From a virus, in IMG/VR virus record IMGVR_UViG_3300042340_000042, positions 1 through 37,640 of that record: a DNA stretch of 37,640 bases, one strand, 5' to 3'. Made by a program: the position numbers and the translations under genes. This document shows, one piece after another, positions 1-6,815 of the stretch (the stretch's first letter is position 1; the number at the start of each line of letters is the position of its first letter). The notes under the pieces were generated by a model that was not told the DNA's origin, searched no databases, and saw only the letters and a program-made list of their open reading frames with translations.

Positions 1-141
1 GCCGGTCTTTTATATATAATATTATATACCTTATTATTATTATGGTATATATTATAACTTTTTCTGTATAGTAATTACACTACCTACACTGCCTACACAT
101 TCCTTCAAGTCAAGCACAGCGCGGGGTTGCGCGTAGGCAGT
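1..141. repeat. Direct terminal repeat, left copy
   Basis: These 141 bases recur at 37500-37640 with one difference (T at 127, G at 37626). The contig ends inside the repeat on the right, so this is either the overlap of a circular or circularly permuted assembly or a true terminal redundancy. The length equals a k-mer size often used by assemblers, which favours an assembly overlap; the mismatch then needs a variant or an error. Confidence 0.93.
10..62. other. AT-rich inverted repeat, candidate origin unwinding element
   Basis: This stretch is almost pure A+T, broken only by the ACC/GGT of an inverted repeat with arms TATATACC (23-30) and GGTATATA (44-51) around a TTA-repeat loop. On the circle it lies between two 9-base-spaced tandem pairs of the GTAGGCAGT element facing away from each other (37472-37490 and 79-97). 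Binding repeats beside an easily melted AT-rich block is the layout of iteron-type replication origins. The origin role is inferred. Confidence 0.55.
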
Positions 142-212
142 CTAAGTGTCATTTAACTGCCTACACACCGCCTACACGCCACCTACAAAACATCTATTCG
201 CAAAACAAAGTA

Positions 213-240
213 TTGCATTTAAATTTTATTGCTTTATAAT
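213..240 (+). promoter_or_regulatory. Promoter of rightward unit 304-2147
   Basis: A perfect sigma70 -10 box TATAAT lies at 235-240, 16 bases after a weak -35-like TTGCAT at 213-218. Transcription would begin near 247 and read the 66-aa gene, ardA and the clamp gene. A dyad at 250-267 and repeat copies at 266-304 sit just downstream, placed to act as operators. Confidence 0.6.
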
Positions 241-249
241 GTTTTGCAA

Positions 250-267
250 GTCATCTATTTTGATGAC
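250..267. promoter_or_regulatory. Dyad GTCATC-N6-GATGAC, possible operator
   Basis: Perfect 6-base arms (250-255 and 262-267) around a 6-base spacer directly follow the -10 box at 235-240 and touch the repeat copy at 266-275. The position at the expected transcription start suits a repressor site; it could also fold in the leader RNA. No binding protein is identified. Confidence 0.4.
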
Positions 268-303
268 TGCCTACACTAACCACACTATAGAGAGACTGCC
301 TAC

Positions 304-504
304 ATGAACACACTAACTATTTATACTGCACTACTTGCGCAAGGTTTAAATGTTACCGCGTTTGATAGCGATAAAAATACAATTACTTTTGACCGCGTAA
401 CAACAAGTGAAATACTCGCGATTAGCAACACCCTGAACGCAATGCTACACGCTAACGAAGTATTATTAATTGATAGCTTAAAATTCAAAATCAGATTCAT
501 TTAA
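304..504 (+). CDS. Hypothetical protein, 66 aa
   Basis: I do not recognise this protein. It is a small soluble-looking chain with no cysteine or membrane segment, predicted to mix short strands (around residues 15-32) with a helix (33-52). The start at 304 has AGAGAG nine bases upstream and is overlapped by a copy of the ACTGCCTACA repeat. It is the first gene after the TATAAT promoter at 235-240, so it would be made early. Its place next to the repeat cluster makes it one candidate for a repeat-binding or autoregulatory protein, but no DNA-binding motif is visible. Confidence 0.7.
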   Translation: MNTLTIYTALLAQGLNVTAFDSDKNTITFDRVTTSEILAISNTLNAMLHANEVLLIDSLKFKIRFI

Positions 505-510
505 CCTGAC

Positions 511-530
511 GCGCCGGTTAACGCCGGCGC
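511..530. other. GC-rich hairpin between the first two genes
   Basis: GCGCCGG (511-517) and CCGGCGC (524-530) form a perfect 7-base stem with loop TTAACG, seven bases after a stop codon. There is no following T run, so it is not an ordinary terminator. It may protect or process mRNA upstream of the next gene, whose AGAGAGAG ribosome site lies at about 541-549. Confidence 0.6.
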
Positions 531-558
531 AACAACTAACAAGAGAGAGAGCAATAAC

Positions 559-1041
559 ATGAAAATTTACGTTGTGACCTATGCAAAATACAACAATGGC
601 AATTTAACCGGCGCGTGGTTAACATTAACGGACTACAACGACGCGGAACAATTTATTGATGCTTGCAAGGAATTGCACAATGATGAATCAGACCCTGAAC
701 TAATGTTCCAAGATTTTGACGATGTTCATAAAAATTACCAAAAAGAATGTGTTGACCTTGAAGAAGTCTATTACTACGTTAACGCGTGTCTATCTAATGA
801 CAAAGAAGTTATTGACGCTGGACTAGATTGTGAAATACCGCTTGATTCAATCATGAACGCGTATATTGGCACATATGACAGTGATAGTGATTTTGCTTAT
901 GATATGGCCGACCAATGTGGCTATATAAATGACGTTAGTGAACAATGGCCATTTTGCCATATGGACTGGCAAGCCGCTGCTAAAGCGTTAATGTTTGACT
1001 ATGTAGAATCAAACGGCCATTATTTTTCTAATAACTGGTAG
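559..1041 (+). CDS. ardA: ArdA-like antirestriction protein
   Basis: ArdA proteins mimic the charge and shape of B-form DNA and block type I restriction(-modification) enzymes, protecting incoming phage or plasmid DNA. The 160 residues match the usual ArdA length of about 165. The N-terminus has the family pattern IYV-x-YN-x-G-x-L-x-GAW (residues 3-21), followed by FQD (50-52), an IGTYDS segment near 103 and the C-terminal pattern D-x-x-AAAKAL near 137. The chain is very rich in Asp and Glu, as expected of a DNA mimic. A long AGAGAGAG ribosome site precedes the start. It is in the first-transcribed rightward unit, suited to action just after entry. Identification is by motif and composition, not by alignment. 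Confidence 0.85.
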   Translation: MKIYVVTYAKYNNGNLTGAWLTLTDYNDAEQFIDACKELHNDESDPELMFQDFDDVHKNYQKECVDLEEVYYYVNACLSNDKEVIDAGLDCEIPLDSIMNAYIGTYDSDSDFAYDMADQCGYINDVSEQWPFCHMDWQAAAKALMFDYVESNGHYFSNNW

Positions 1042-1051
1042 AAGATTTCAA

Positions 1052-1085
1052 CGTATAGCGCGTGGCTAACGTCGCGCGTTATGCG
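1052..1085. other. Stem-loop between ardA and the clamp gene
   Basis: CGTATAGCGCG (1052-1062) pairs with CGCGTTATGCG (1075-1085) as an 11-base stem with two G-U pairs and a 12-base loop. It buries the ATG at 1081 and lacks a T run. It resembles the hairpin at 511-530 in position, so both junctions of this unit carry a non-terminator stem-loop. Confidence 0.5.
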
Positions 1086-1122
1086 GTGTAATTTTGCACC
1101 TAATAAAAATAAAGGCTTAACA

Positions 1123-2088
1123 ATGAAAAACATAATTTTCGCGGAAATAGTAAAACAAGCACTGAAGGAACGCGCTGCAGGTTATCACCTTGCAAAATTC
1201 GAAAGTGATTGCGTAAAAGTAAACACTTCAACGTTAAATGTTGAACTATACAAGCACCACAATATAAGCGCGGTTTTAGATCTAGCTAAAATTAAAGCGT
1301 TTAAATTAACCGATATAGACGCGGATCTAACTGTAAAAGGTAACGCGCTGCCGTTATCTGAACGCGAGTTTTTTCAAGGTGCTAAGGACGACAATAAAAT
1401 TATCGGCATCCAGCACATACCGGCCGGCTTTATAAATGCCAAGTGGTTAAAAATGACGGGCGGACCGAAGGAAGTACGTTACTATTTAAAAGGCATGAAT
1501 TTCAAGCGAGAAAATAATAAATTGCAGATTGCCGGCAGTGATGGCCATCAGCTCATTATGAATACCGCCATAGGTGAAACGGGCCCTGATTTTAACGCTT
1601 TAATTCCAAGTGAGGCCCTACTCATATTAAGTAAGATTAAAACATCCTTCCTAATGACCGTTACAGAATCTCACGCTAAATTTACGGGCGAAGACTGGAC
1701 TATTGAAACGCGGTTAATCGACCATAGATACCCTGATTTTTCAAAAGTGTTTAATACTACAATTAACGGTGATATAGACGTTAATAGAAAACTATTAATC
1801 CAGGCAATAAAGGATGTCACGCCGTTTTTGCCGCCTAAATTGCAAGGCGTGATGTTAACCGTTACAGATAAAATGCTAGATTTTAATCATCACGGTGACA
1901 CGCTTGCGAGTATACCATTCATTCATTCAAGCGGTACGAAAGCAAGCGAAGGCGTTAATATCAGTTATTTACTTAACGCGCTCGAATGCTATAAAGACGA
2001 AAACATTATGCTAAGTTTTCGTGATGGATTAATCCAAATTAATCGTGATACGTTTCAAACTAGCATCGTCATGGGAATGAGACTATGA
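1123..2088 (+). CDS. DNA polymerase III beta subunit (sliding clamp) homologue
   Basis: The bacterial beta clamp is a dimeric ring of six similar domains that holds polymerase on DNA. This 321-aa protein keeps recognisable second and third domains: EVRYYLKGMNF then GSDGHQL (near residues 125-145, matching the DnaN R-x-x-L-N-G-x-x-F / DGHRL block), RLIDHRYPDF (near 197-206, matching LIDGRFPDY) and a C-terminus VMGMRL that parallels VMPMRL of E. coli DnaN. The first about 100 residues are much less clear, and the chain is about 45 residues shorter than E. coli DnaN. I chose 1123 because the ATG at 1081 is inside a stem-loop and has no ribosome site. It is the third gene of its unit and close to the putative origin. 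Whether it forms a functional ring or disturbs the host clamp cannot be told from sequence. Confidence 0.85.
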   Translation: MKNIIFAEIVKQALKERAAGYHLAKFESDCVKVNTSTLNVELYKHHNISAVLDLAKIKAFKLTDIDADLTVKGNALPLSEREFFQGAKDDNKIIGIQHIPAGFINAKWLKMTGGPKEVRYYLKGMNFKRENNKLQIAGSDGHQLIMNTAIGETGPDFNALIPSEALLILSKIKTSFLMTVTESHAKFTGEDWTIETRLIDHRYPDFSKVFNTTINGDIDVNRKLLIQAIKDVTPFLPPKLQGVMLTVTDKMLDFNHHGDTLASIPFIHSSGTKASEGVNISYLLNALECYKDENIMLSFRDGLIQINRDTFQTSIVMGMRL

Positions 2089-2147
2089 TAATTGTATTTT
2101 TGATTCTAGTTAAATTCACCATTTTGGCGATATTACTGGAAAGCTAA
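2085..2147 (+). CDS. 20-aa hydrophobic peptide
   Basis: An ATG overlaps the clamp gene stop codon as ATGA and opens 20 codons of almost only Ile, Leu, Val, Phe and Thr, with one Lys near the middle and Glu-Ser at the end. The peptide would span a membrane once. It sits between the clamp gene and the terminator at 2156-2177. The tight coupling supports translation, but so short a reading frame may be chance, and no family is recognisable. Confidence 0.4.
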   Translation: MIIVFLILVKFTILAILLES

Positions 2148-2155
2148 ACAAGAAG

Positions 2156-2177
2156 GCGGACGAAAGTCCGCTTTTTT
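2156..2177 (+). terminator. Rho-independent terminator
   Basis: GCGGAC (2156-2161), loop GAAA, GTCCGC (2166-2171), then six T. This is a classic intrinsic terminator with a stable GNRA-type tetraloop, ending the rightward unit 304-2147. Confidence 0.93.
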
Positions 2178-2197
2178 ATTGCGTCAAACAACTGCAA

Positions 2198-2218
2198 GGG
2201 CTTAAATAGCCCTTTTTT
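2198..2218 (+). terminator. Second, tandem rho-independent terminator
   Basis: GGGCT (2198-2202), loop TAAAT, AGCCC (2208-2212), then six T. It backs up the terminator 20 bases upstream. Confidence 0.82.
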
Positions 2219-2506
2219 ATTGCCTACCATTTAACGACGTATAAAGCCCGTTACACTGCAGTAAATAGTTTAGCAATACCCTAGTATTGCCTTCCAGTCA
2301 AACAAGGCAACAAAGGCCAATAAAGGCTATAAAAACGCCATATACAATACCAGGCGCGGGCGTAAAATCACGCGCAAAATCTTATTTGATGGTTATTTGA
2401 TAAGGTCGGAATTTCGAATCTGGAGATGTACAGGATTTCAAATCTAATGAACGCTCAATTTTTGCCACGAAACGATTTGCAAATTTTTGCCACGAAACCA
2501 AATGCC
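2219..2506. other. Non-coding gap between convergent units, with a 17-base direct repeat
   Basis: No convincing gene lies here. The notable element is AATTTTTGCCACGAAAC at 2457-2473, repeated exactly at 2482-2498 with a 25-base period and ATTTGCAA in the gap. It lies just beyond the leftward terminator at 2507-2545. Two exact copies at near two helical turns suggest a protein-binding site, but no partner is known. Confidence 0.6.
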
Positions 2507-2545
2507 AAAAAAATTCCCCAATCATCCGAGCCGATAATTGAGGAA
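2507..2545 (-). terminator. Terminator of the leftward replication unit
   Basis: Read leftward, TTCCTCAAT (2545-2537) pairs with ATTGGGGAA (2522-2514) as a 9-base stem with one G-U pair, followed by seven T (2513-2507). It lies about 40 bases past the primase-helicase stop codon and faces the rightward terminators at 2156-2218. Confidence 0.7.
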
Positions 2546-2554
2546 CACATGAAC

Positions 2555-2576
2555 TAACAATTAGAGAGAATTGTTA
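2555..2576. other. 8-base inverted repeat after the primase-helicase stop
   Basis: TAACAATT (2555-2562) and AATTGTTA (2569-2576) flank AGAGAG. There is no T run on the leftward side, so it is not the main terminator, which is at 2507-2545. It would form a stem-loop in the 3' untranslated RNA and may protect it from decay. Confidence 0.5.
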
Positions 2577-2584
2577 AAGGTAGT

Positions 2585-4861
2585 CTACTTAATCGCTACA
2601 ACTTTTGCAACAGGTTTTTGCTCTGCTAAATCACGCAGCGCAGACTTGCTCATGTGCGCAAACTCAGGTGCGCAGAAAATGTGTTTCTTAGTCTTAGCCG
2701 AGCGCGAATTGCACATTCCCTTATCAGCCCACCCAGCTTCTTCAAGTGCATGAAACAAAGCAGCAGGCGGGAATTGTTTACTGCCAAACGACATAGCGGC
2801 GCGTTCACAAATGGCTTGAAAGGGAGAGGCAATCACACCGGATGCAAACTCACCCATACGCAGCGTAATCATGTCAAGCAGCGACGACTCAACAGCGGAC
2901 AGACTATTCTGCACCAGTGACATTTTAAAGTCTGTCATAGGCGCAGGCGCAGCAGGGTTGAACGCAGACACATCACGCAAGAACAACCAGTTAGCAATAA
3001 GGTCATACCCACCGCCGTCATTAAACCATTTCCATATAGCGGTAGCTGATTGCGGCGCAAGACGCTCCGCCGTACTCCAAGTAGCAAACCAACGACGGTC
3101 GCCCGATTCGAGTGACAACGGCACACGGTCATTAGAGAACGCAAGCACGGCAAGACGGTTTACAAGGTTATACGGGGCAAGGCCTTTACGGTTAACGGAT
3201 AGCATCTCAGGTGGCGCGGCGATAACAGGCTTGAGTTTGTTGGCTAGCATCCGACGGGCGGCGCTGTCGGCTTCTTTAAGCTCATTAATAACAATAACCT
3301 CTGCTTCTAAATGATAGCCCCACGCGGACTGAATGGTGTCAGTAGACATAAGCGAGTAATTACGCAAATGAGGTCCACACACGGCGTAAATGAATGGGGC
3401 ATACATCGTATCTTTACCGATACCTTGACCACCCGCGTGAAGAATAGCGTGGTTAATCTTAACGCGCGGATTCTGCACCTTAAACGCCATGTAATTCCAA
3501 ATGTGTTCCAGCTCACGCTCGTCAGGAACAAGCGATTTACAGTGGTCAAGCCATAGGGATATATTGCCACCCAAATTTCCGCCACGAGATGAATCTGGAC
3601 GGGCGTCACGCCATCGGTTGCCATACAATTCACCGTCACGCATAGCAATCACCGAGTCACCAGCGGCAAAGGTGATACCTGCCAGCACTCTAGCGCCCAT
3701 CACCTGACGGTTCTCGTCAAAGCTCATGGCGGCCTCTATCTTGCGGTCAGAGTGAATACTTTTGCACGACACATGACGAAACACGGCGTTGAACGTCTGA
3801 CGTGAGAATTCACGACGGTTTTGCAAATCAAAATAAGAGTCGTCTGACATGACGTAAGCAAAGCGTTGATACCACTCCGCCTTTTCAAGCCGCGCGATTT
3901 CCTTCTGCTCGACTTCTGCAATGATAGCCGCCGCCGCGTCAGTGCTGAACATATCAGTGGGTTCGAGTTTGTTAATCGCTGTGTGCATCACCTCTGCAAG
4001 TATTTCTTCACGAAGACCATGTGAGTGTTTAGGGCCGCCCATCTCAGCTACCCATGCGAGGTAAGTACGGCTATCCCACGACGCGCAGTGACCATGAAAG
4101 CAACAGTAAGCGCGGTTAAGCGGGTGGTATCTGCCCATCAACTGCCCGTCTGTATGCTCAGCGTGGTTAGGGCAAACAACCCCAACCCACCCCTCAGCGT
4201 TAGCGGACTCCATCACGTCACCACGCGAAGATAGCCATTCCAGCACGTCATCATTACCCGTGTCGATGATAGCAATCGGGCGCACTGTCGCCGTGTCAGC
4301 CGCAGACGGGTGAACGTTAAGCGCCGAGCAAATTTGGTCAAGCGTAAATTCACGCTCAGGGTGAAACTCCACAAGGATAGATTTGAACGACGCACGGTCA
4401 GGCTTCAAATTGACTGACGCAGGAAGGCGAAAATTACGCACGGGGTTAATCGCGCCACTGTCAGTATAGCCCGCGTCAGCGATTGCTTTAATAGCGGCGC
4501 TAAACTCACCTTTAGTTGGCATATCATCTAAAGCAAACGTGTAGCCCCACTGGTAATTCTGCGGTGAGGTTTCCATTATCCATGTCGGCTCAATAGGAGG
4601 ACGCAAACTCTTGGTGCCAATGTCGTCAAGCACGAGAAAAGCAACGTACTCGCAGTTGCCCGCACTCGCAGACGGTTTGCCATCTTTAAAACGTGACGAG
4701 ATAAACGACGCGGTATTGCCATACCACGCGCCTTTGCCGTCGTATCGAGAAGGAAGATAAGCAGGCCATGCAAACTGACCGTTGTCTTTAGCAATTTGTT
4801 TGACTAAAAGGATACTTTCGCCTTCAGGCGCGATACGTTCCAAGTAAGTAATAAAATTCAT
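2585..4861 (-). CDS. Primase-helicase (RepB-type primase fused to helicase ATPase)
   Basis: The protein (758 aa) should prime and unwind DNA for phage replication. The N-terminus has VLDD (77-80) followed by IGTK, and NFRLPASVNLKP (143-154), the pattern of RepB-like archaeo-eukaryotic-type primases. A Cys/His cluster at 230-259 (C230, H233, C254, H256, C259) looks like a primase zinc finger. The C-terminal part is a P-loop helicase of the DUF5906/NrS-1 polymerase-like type: Walker A GGQGIGKD (477-484), Walker B VIVINE (522-527) and a sensor segment FSND (575-578). The start at 4861 overlaps the polymerase stop as ATGA and has an AGAGAG ribosome site eight to thirteen bases upstream; an in-frame ATG 57 bases earlier is inside the polymerase gene. 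It is last in the leftward unit. The motifs are clear; the exact subfamily is less certain. Confidence 0.87.
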   Translation of the reverse strand: MNFITYLERIAPEGESILLVKQIAKDNGQFAWPAYLPSRYDGKGAWYGNTASFISSRFKDGKPSASAGNCEYVAFLVLDDIGTKSLRPPIEPTWIMETSPQNYQWGYTFALDDMPTKGEFSAAIKAIADAGYTDSGAINPVRNFRLPASVNLKPDRASFKSILVEFHPEREFTLDQICSALNVHPSAADTATVRPIAIIDTGNDDVLEWLSSRGDVMESANAEGWVGVVCPNHAEHTDGQLMGRYHPLNRAYCCFHGHCASWDSRTYLAWVAEMGGPKHSHGLREEILAEVMHTAINKLEPTDMFSTDAAAAIIAEVEQKEIARLEKAEWYQRFAYVMSDDSYFDLQNRREFSRQTFNAVFRHVSCKSIHSDRKIEAAMSFDENRQVMGARVLAGITFAAGDSVIAMRDGELYGNRWRDARPDSSRGGNLGGNISLWLDHCKSLVPDERELEHIWNYMAFKVQNPRVKINHAILHAGGQGIGKDTMYAPFIYAVCGPHLRNYSLMSTDTIQSAWGYHLEAEVIVINELKEADSAARRMLANKLKPVIAAPPEMLSVNRKGLAPYNLVNRLAVLAFSNDRVPLSLESGDRRWFATWSTAERLAPQSATAIWKWFNDGGGYDLIANWLFLRDVSAFNPAAPAPMTDFKMSLVQNSLSAVESSLLDMITLRMGEFASGVIASPFQAICERAAMSFGSKQFPPAALFHALEEAGWADKGMCNSRSAKTKKHIFCAPEFAHMSKSALRDLAEQKPVAKVVAIK

Positions 4862-6777
4862 TTTCCATATCTCTCTAATGTTGATACACCAACCGCTAAG
4901 GGTAATCCTTCTGCCCACGCAGGGGCGCTACACATCACGGTTTCCAAGTCTTGCGCGGCTGTCGCCGCATCTTCTTTTTTCACTTCCAGCACAATCTCGT
5001 CGTGAACATGAAGCACGACAGTATGCCCGATTCGCGCTAATGCGTCACGAAGTAAATCATTTGCAATCGCCTGTGTAATATTCTCACAAGCGAGTCCAGC
5101 CCATAACCTAGCTCGCGGCCATTCGACTGCATCAGCAGCGGGTTTCCACGCCGCCTTAGCGTAAGATACCGACCCGTCTTCAATATATGCCGATGGGTAG
5201 CATAGCACCCGACCAGACGGCAGGGCGTACCACAAATTCACACCGTCAAACAGATACGTCACGCGACCAGCGGTAAACTCACGCCCCTTATGGCGCATGG
5301 CGCACATATACGCTCGCTCAAGCTCACCCCAATACTGCACCGCCCATGAGTTACTGCGACGCCACGCGTCAACGGTGCGCTTAGCCTCCGCTTCAGGCAG
5401 TGAAATGCCATAGGCTTTACCCATCGCGCCAAACGCCCCAGCCCCACCCATATAGCCGCACGACAAAATAGCGACCTTACCAATCTGACGTTGGTCAGGC
5501 GTTATCATATCCATCGGACGGTTAAAGATACCAGCGGCGGCGCGAACGTAAATGTCCTCGCCACTGCGAAACACGTTAAGCACATCTTCACTGCCATGCT
5601 GCAAACTAGCCCAAGGCGTCACACGCGCTTCAATACCTGCCCAATCTGCTACCACAAAAACATTACCGGCGGCAGGCATCAACGCAGGGCGAAGCATACC
5701 CTTTAAAACGTCCGTCACACGCTTGCCATGCACCGGAACAATGTCACGCCCAACGACCATATCATCACGCACCCGTTGTGGCTCTTTAGCGCATTTACGC
5801 GTAAAGTTATGCACCTGCGCACCATAGGACGACGCTCGACCAGTCGCACTGCCACCATTAAACACAAACGCGCCACGCACACGATGGTCTTCAAAATCTG
5901 CAAGAGAAAGCAGACGGCTAAACTTCGCCACAGACGACGCCCACAAGTCATCAGCGCATTGAATAACCTCCGCAACGTGCGGCGGAATTTCTTCAGGGTC
6001 GTCCATCAACAGCAAATTAGCGCGAACGCTTTTGTCGATAGAATACTTCTCACCATTCCACATTAGCTCACGAGCGACAGAACCAACACGCTCAAGCACC
6101 CACTCACGCATCTTCGGTGAACGAACAGATTTAATTGCACCGTCCGTTAGCTCCACGACGCGAGATTGGATTTCCTCAAGCTCAACGCTAGCGTAGCGCA
6201 TGGCGGCACGGCACAAGTCAACGTCCACGAGAACACCTGCGTCGTTAATGCGCTCGTTGACGTGATAGTCTGCAAGCTCGTCATTTGTCAACTGACGCAG
6301 TGCAGTAGACACTGCTCGCATGGTTCTTACGTCTTGACGGCAATACTCGATAAGCTCAGGTAGCAATTTGGTGTTAAACGGAGGAGTACAGCACTGCTTA
6401 ACTAACATCTTGCCACGATGGTCTTTGCGCATCTCGCTAGAGATAGCACGTCCAACATCCTCAAGACTGCCCGGAAGGCAATTAGCTCGTGCTTGCACAG
6501 CGGTGCAGTAAAACTGCTCAAGCGTATAGTCTATCTGTAGAACGTACCAAAAGATTAGCCGCTCAAACGCGGCGTTATGCGCTCGTATCTGACCCGTGAA
6601 GTTGCGAACGTTGTCAGGAAACGGCATATCAGGCGTCCATGTCTGCACGTCCTCATCATCAAAGGCGTAGCACATACACAGCACGTCAGTAGTCAGGTCT
6701 TGCGCGTAATTGTAAACGCCATGCTTAGGCAAATCACATTCGCTTCTTGTTTCAAAATCGATATAAAGTATAGGCAT
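4858..6777 (-). CDS. Family A DNA polymerase with 3'-5' exonuclease
   Basis: This is the replicative DNA polymerase (639 aa). The N-terminal proofreading domain has DFE at 7-9 (Exo I), N68 within RAHNAAFE (Exo II) and Y145-x3-D149 (Exo III). The polymerase domain has TGRASS at 312-317, motif A D378-WAGIEAR, motif B R430 to K434 and Y442 (RQIGKVAILSCGY) and motif C VHDE at 591-594, so the catalytic residues are present. The 5' nuclease domain of bacterial Pol I is absent, as in phage polymerases. The start is secure because Exo I begins six residues in, yet no ribosome site lies next to it; the only good one (AAGGAG, 6810-6805) is on the far side of a terminator-like hairpin. I see no T7-type thioredoxin requirement or clear clamp-binding peptide. 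Confidence 0.95.
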   Translation of the reverse strand: MPILYIDFETRSECDLPKHGVYNYAQDLTTDVLCMCYAFDDEDVQTWTPDMPFPDNVRNFTGQIRAHNAAFERLIFWYVLQIDYTLEQFYCTAVQARANCLPGSLEDVGRAISSEMRKDHRGKMLVKQCCTPPFNTKLLPELIEYCRQDVRTMRAVSTALRQLTNDELADYHVNERINDAGVLVDVDLCRAAMRYASVELEEIQSRVVELTDGAIKSVRSPKMREWVLERVGSVARELMWNGEKYSIDKSVRANLLLMDDPEEIPPHVAEVIQCADDLWASSVAKFSRLLSLADFEDHRVRGAFVFNGGSATGRASSYGAQVHNFTRKCAKEPQRVRDDMVVGRDIVPVHGKRVTDVLKGMLRPALMPAAGNVFVVADWAGIEARVTPWASLQHGSEDVLNVFRSGEDIYVRAAAGIFNRPMDMITPDQRQIGKVAILSCGYMGGAGAFGAMGKAYGISLPEAEAKRTVDAWRRSNSWAVQYWGELERAYMCAMRHKGREFTAGRVTYLFDGVNLWYALPSGRVLCYPSAYIEDGSVSYAKAAWKPAADAVEWPRARLWAGLACENITQAIANDLLRDALARIGHTVVLHVHDEIVLEVKKEDAATAAQDLETVMCSAPAWAEGLPLAVGVSTLERYGK

Positions 6778-6810
6778 AAAAAAAGGCGGCCTTTCAGCCG
6801 CCCTCTCCTT
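6778..6810 (-). terminator. Terminator-like hairpin with split ribosome site before polymerase
   Basis: Leftward: AAGGAG (6810-6805), then GGCGGC (6802-6797), loop TGAAAG, GCCGCC (6790-6785), seven T (6784-6778), and the polymerase ATG immediately after. It has every feature of an intrinsic terminator. The hairpin separates the Shine-Dalgarno from the ATG by 27 bases; folded, it would reduce the effective gap to about nine. It may therefore both limit transcription and present the ribosome site, as known for the split site of phage T4 gene 25. Confidence 0.85.
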
Positions 6811-6815
6811 ATCGG

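Larger units (their letters stand above)
79..304. repeat. Iteron-like ACTGCCTACA repeats, right cluster
   Basis: Copies on the plus strand lie at 79-88 (one mismatch), 88-97, 156-165, 167-176 (one mismatch), 178-187 (diverged), 266-275 and 295-304, and one inverted copy at 132-141. The first two form a tandem with 9-base period. The last copy overlaps the start codon at 304, which would let a repeat-binding protein control that gene. No coding gene fills 1-303. Confidence 0.8.

Noticed and set aside
1081-1122. ATG at 1081 as start of the clamp homologue
   Set aside because: It is within the 3' arm of a stem-loop and has no ribosome site; ATG 1123 gives a standard N-terminus.
2571-3707. Several plus-strand open frames of 60 to 147 codons opposite the primase-helicase gene
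   Set aside because: They lie fully under a gene with clear helicase motifs, have no ribosome sites and low-complexity composition; treated as shadows.
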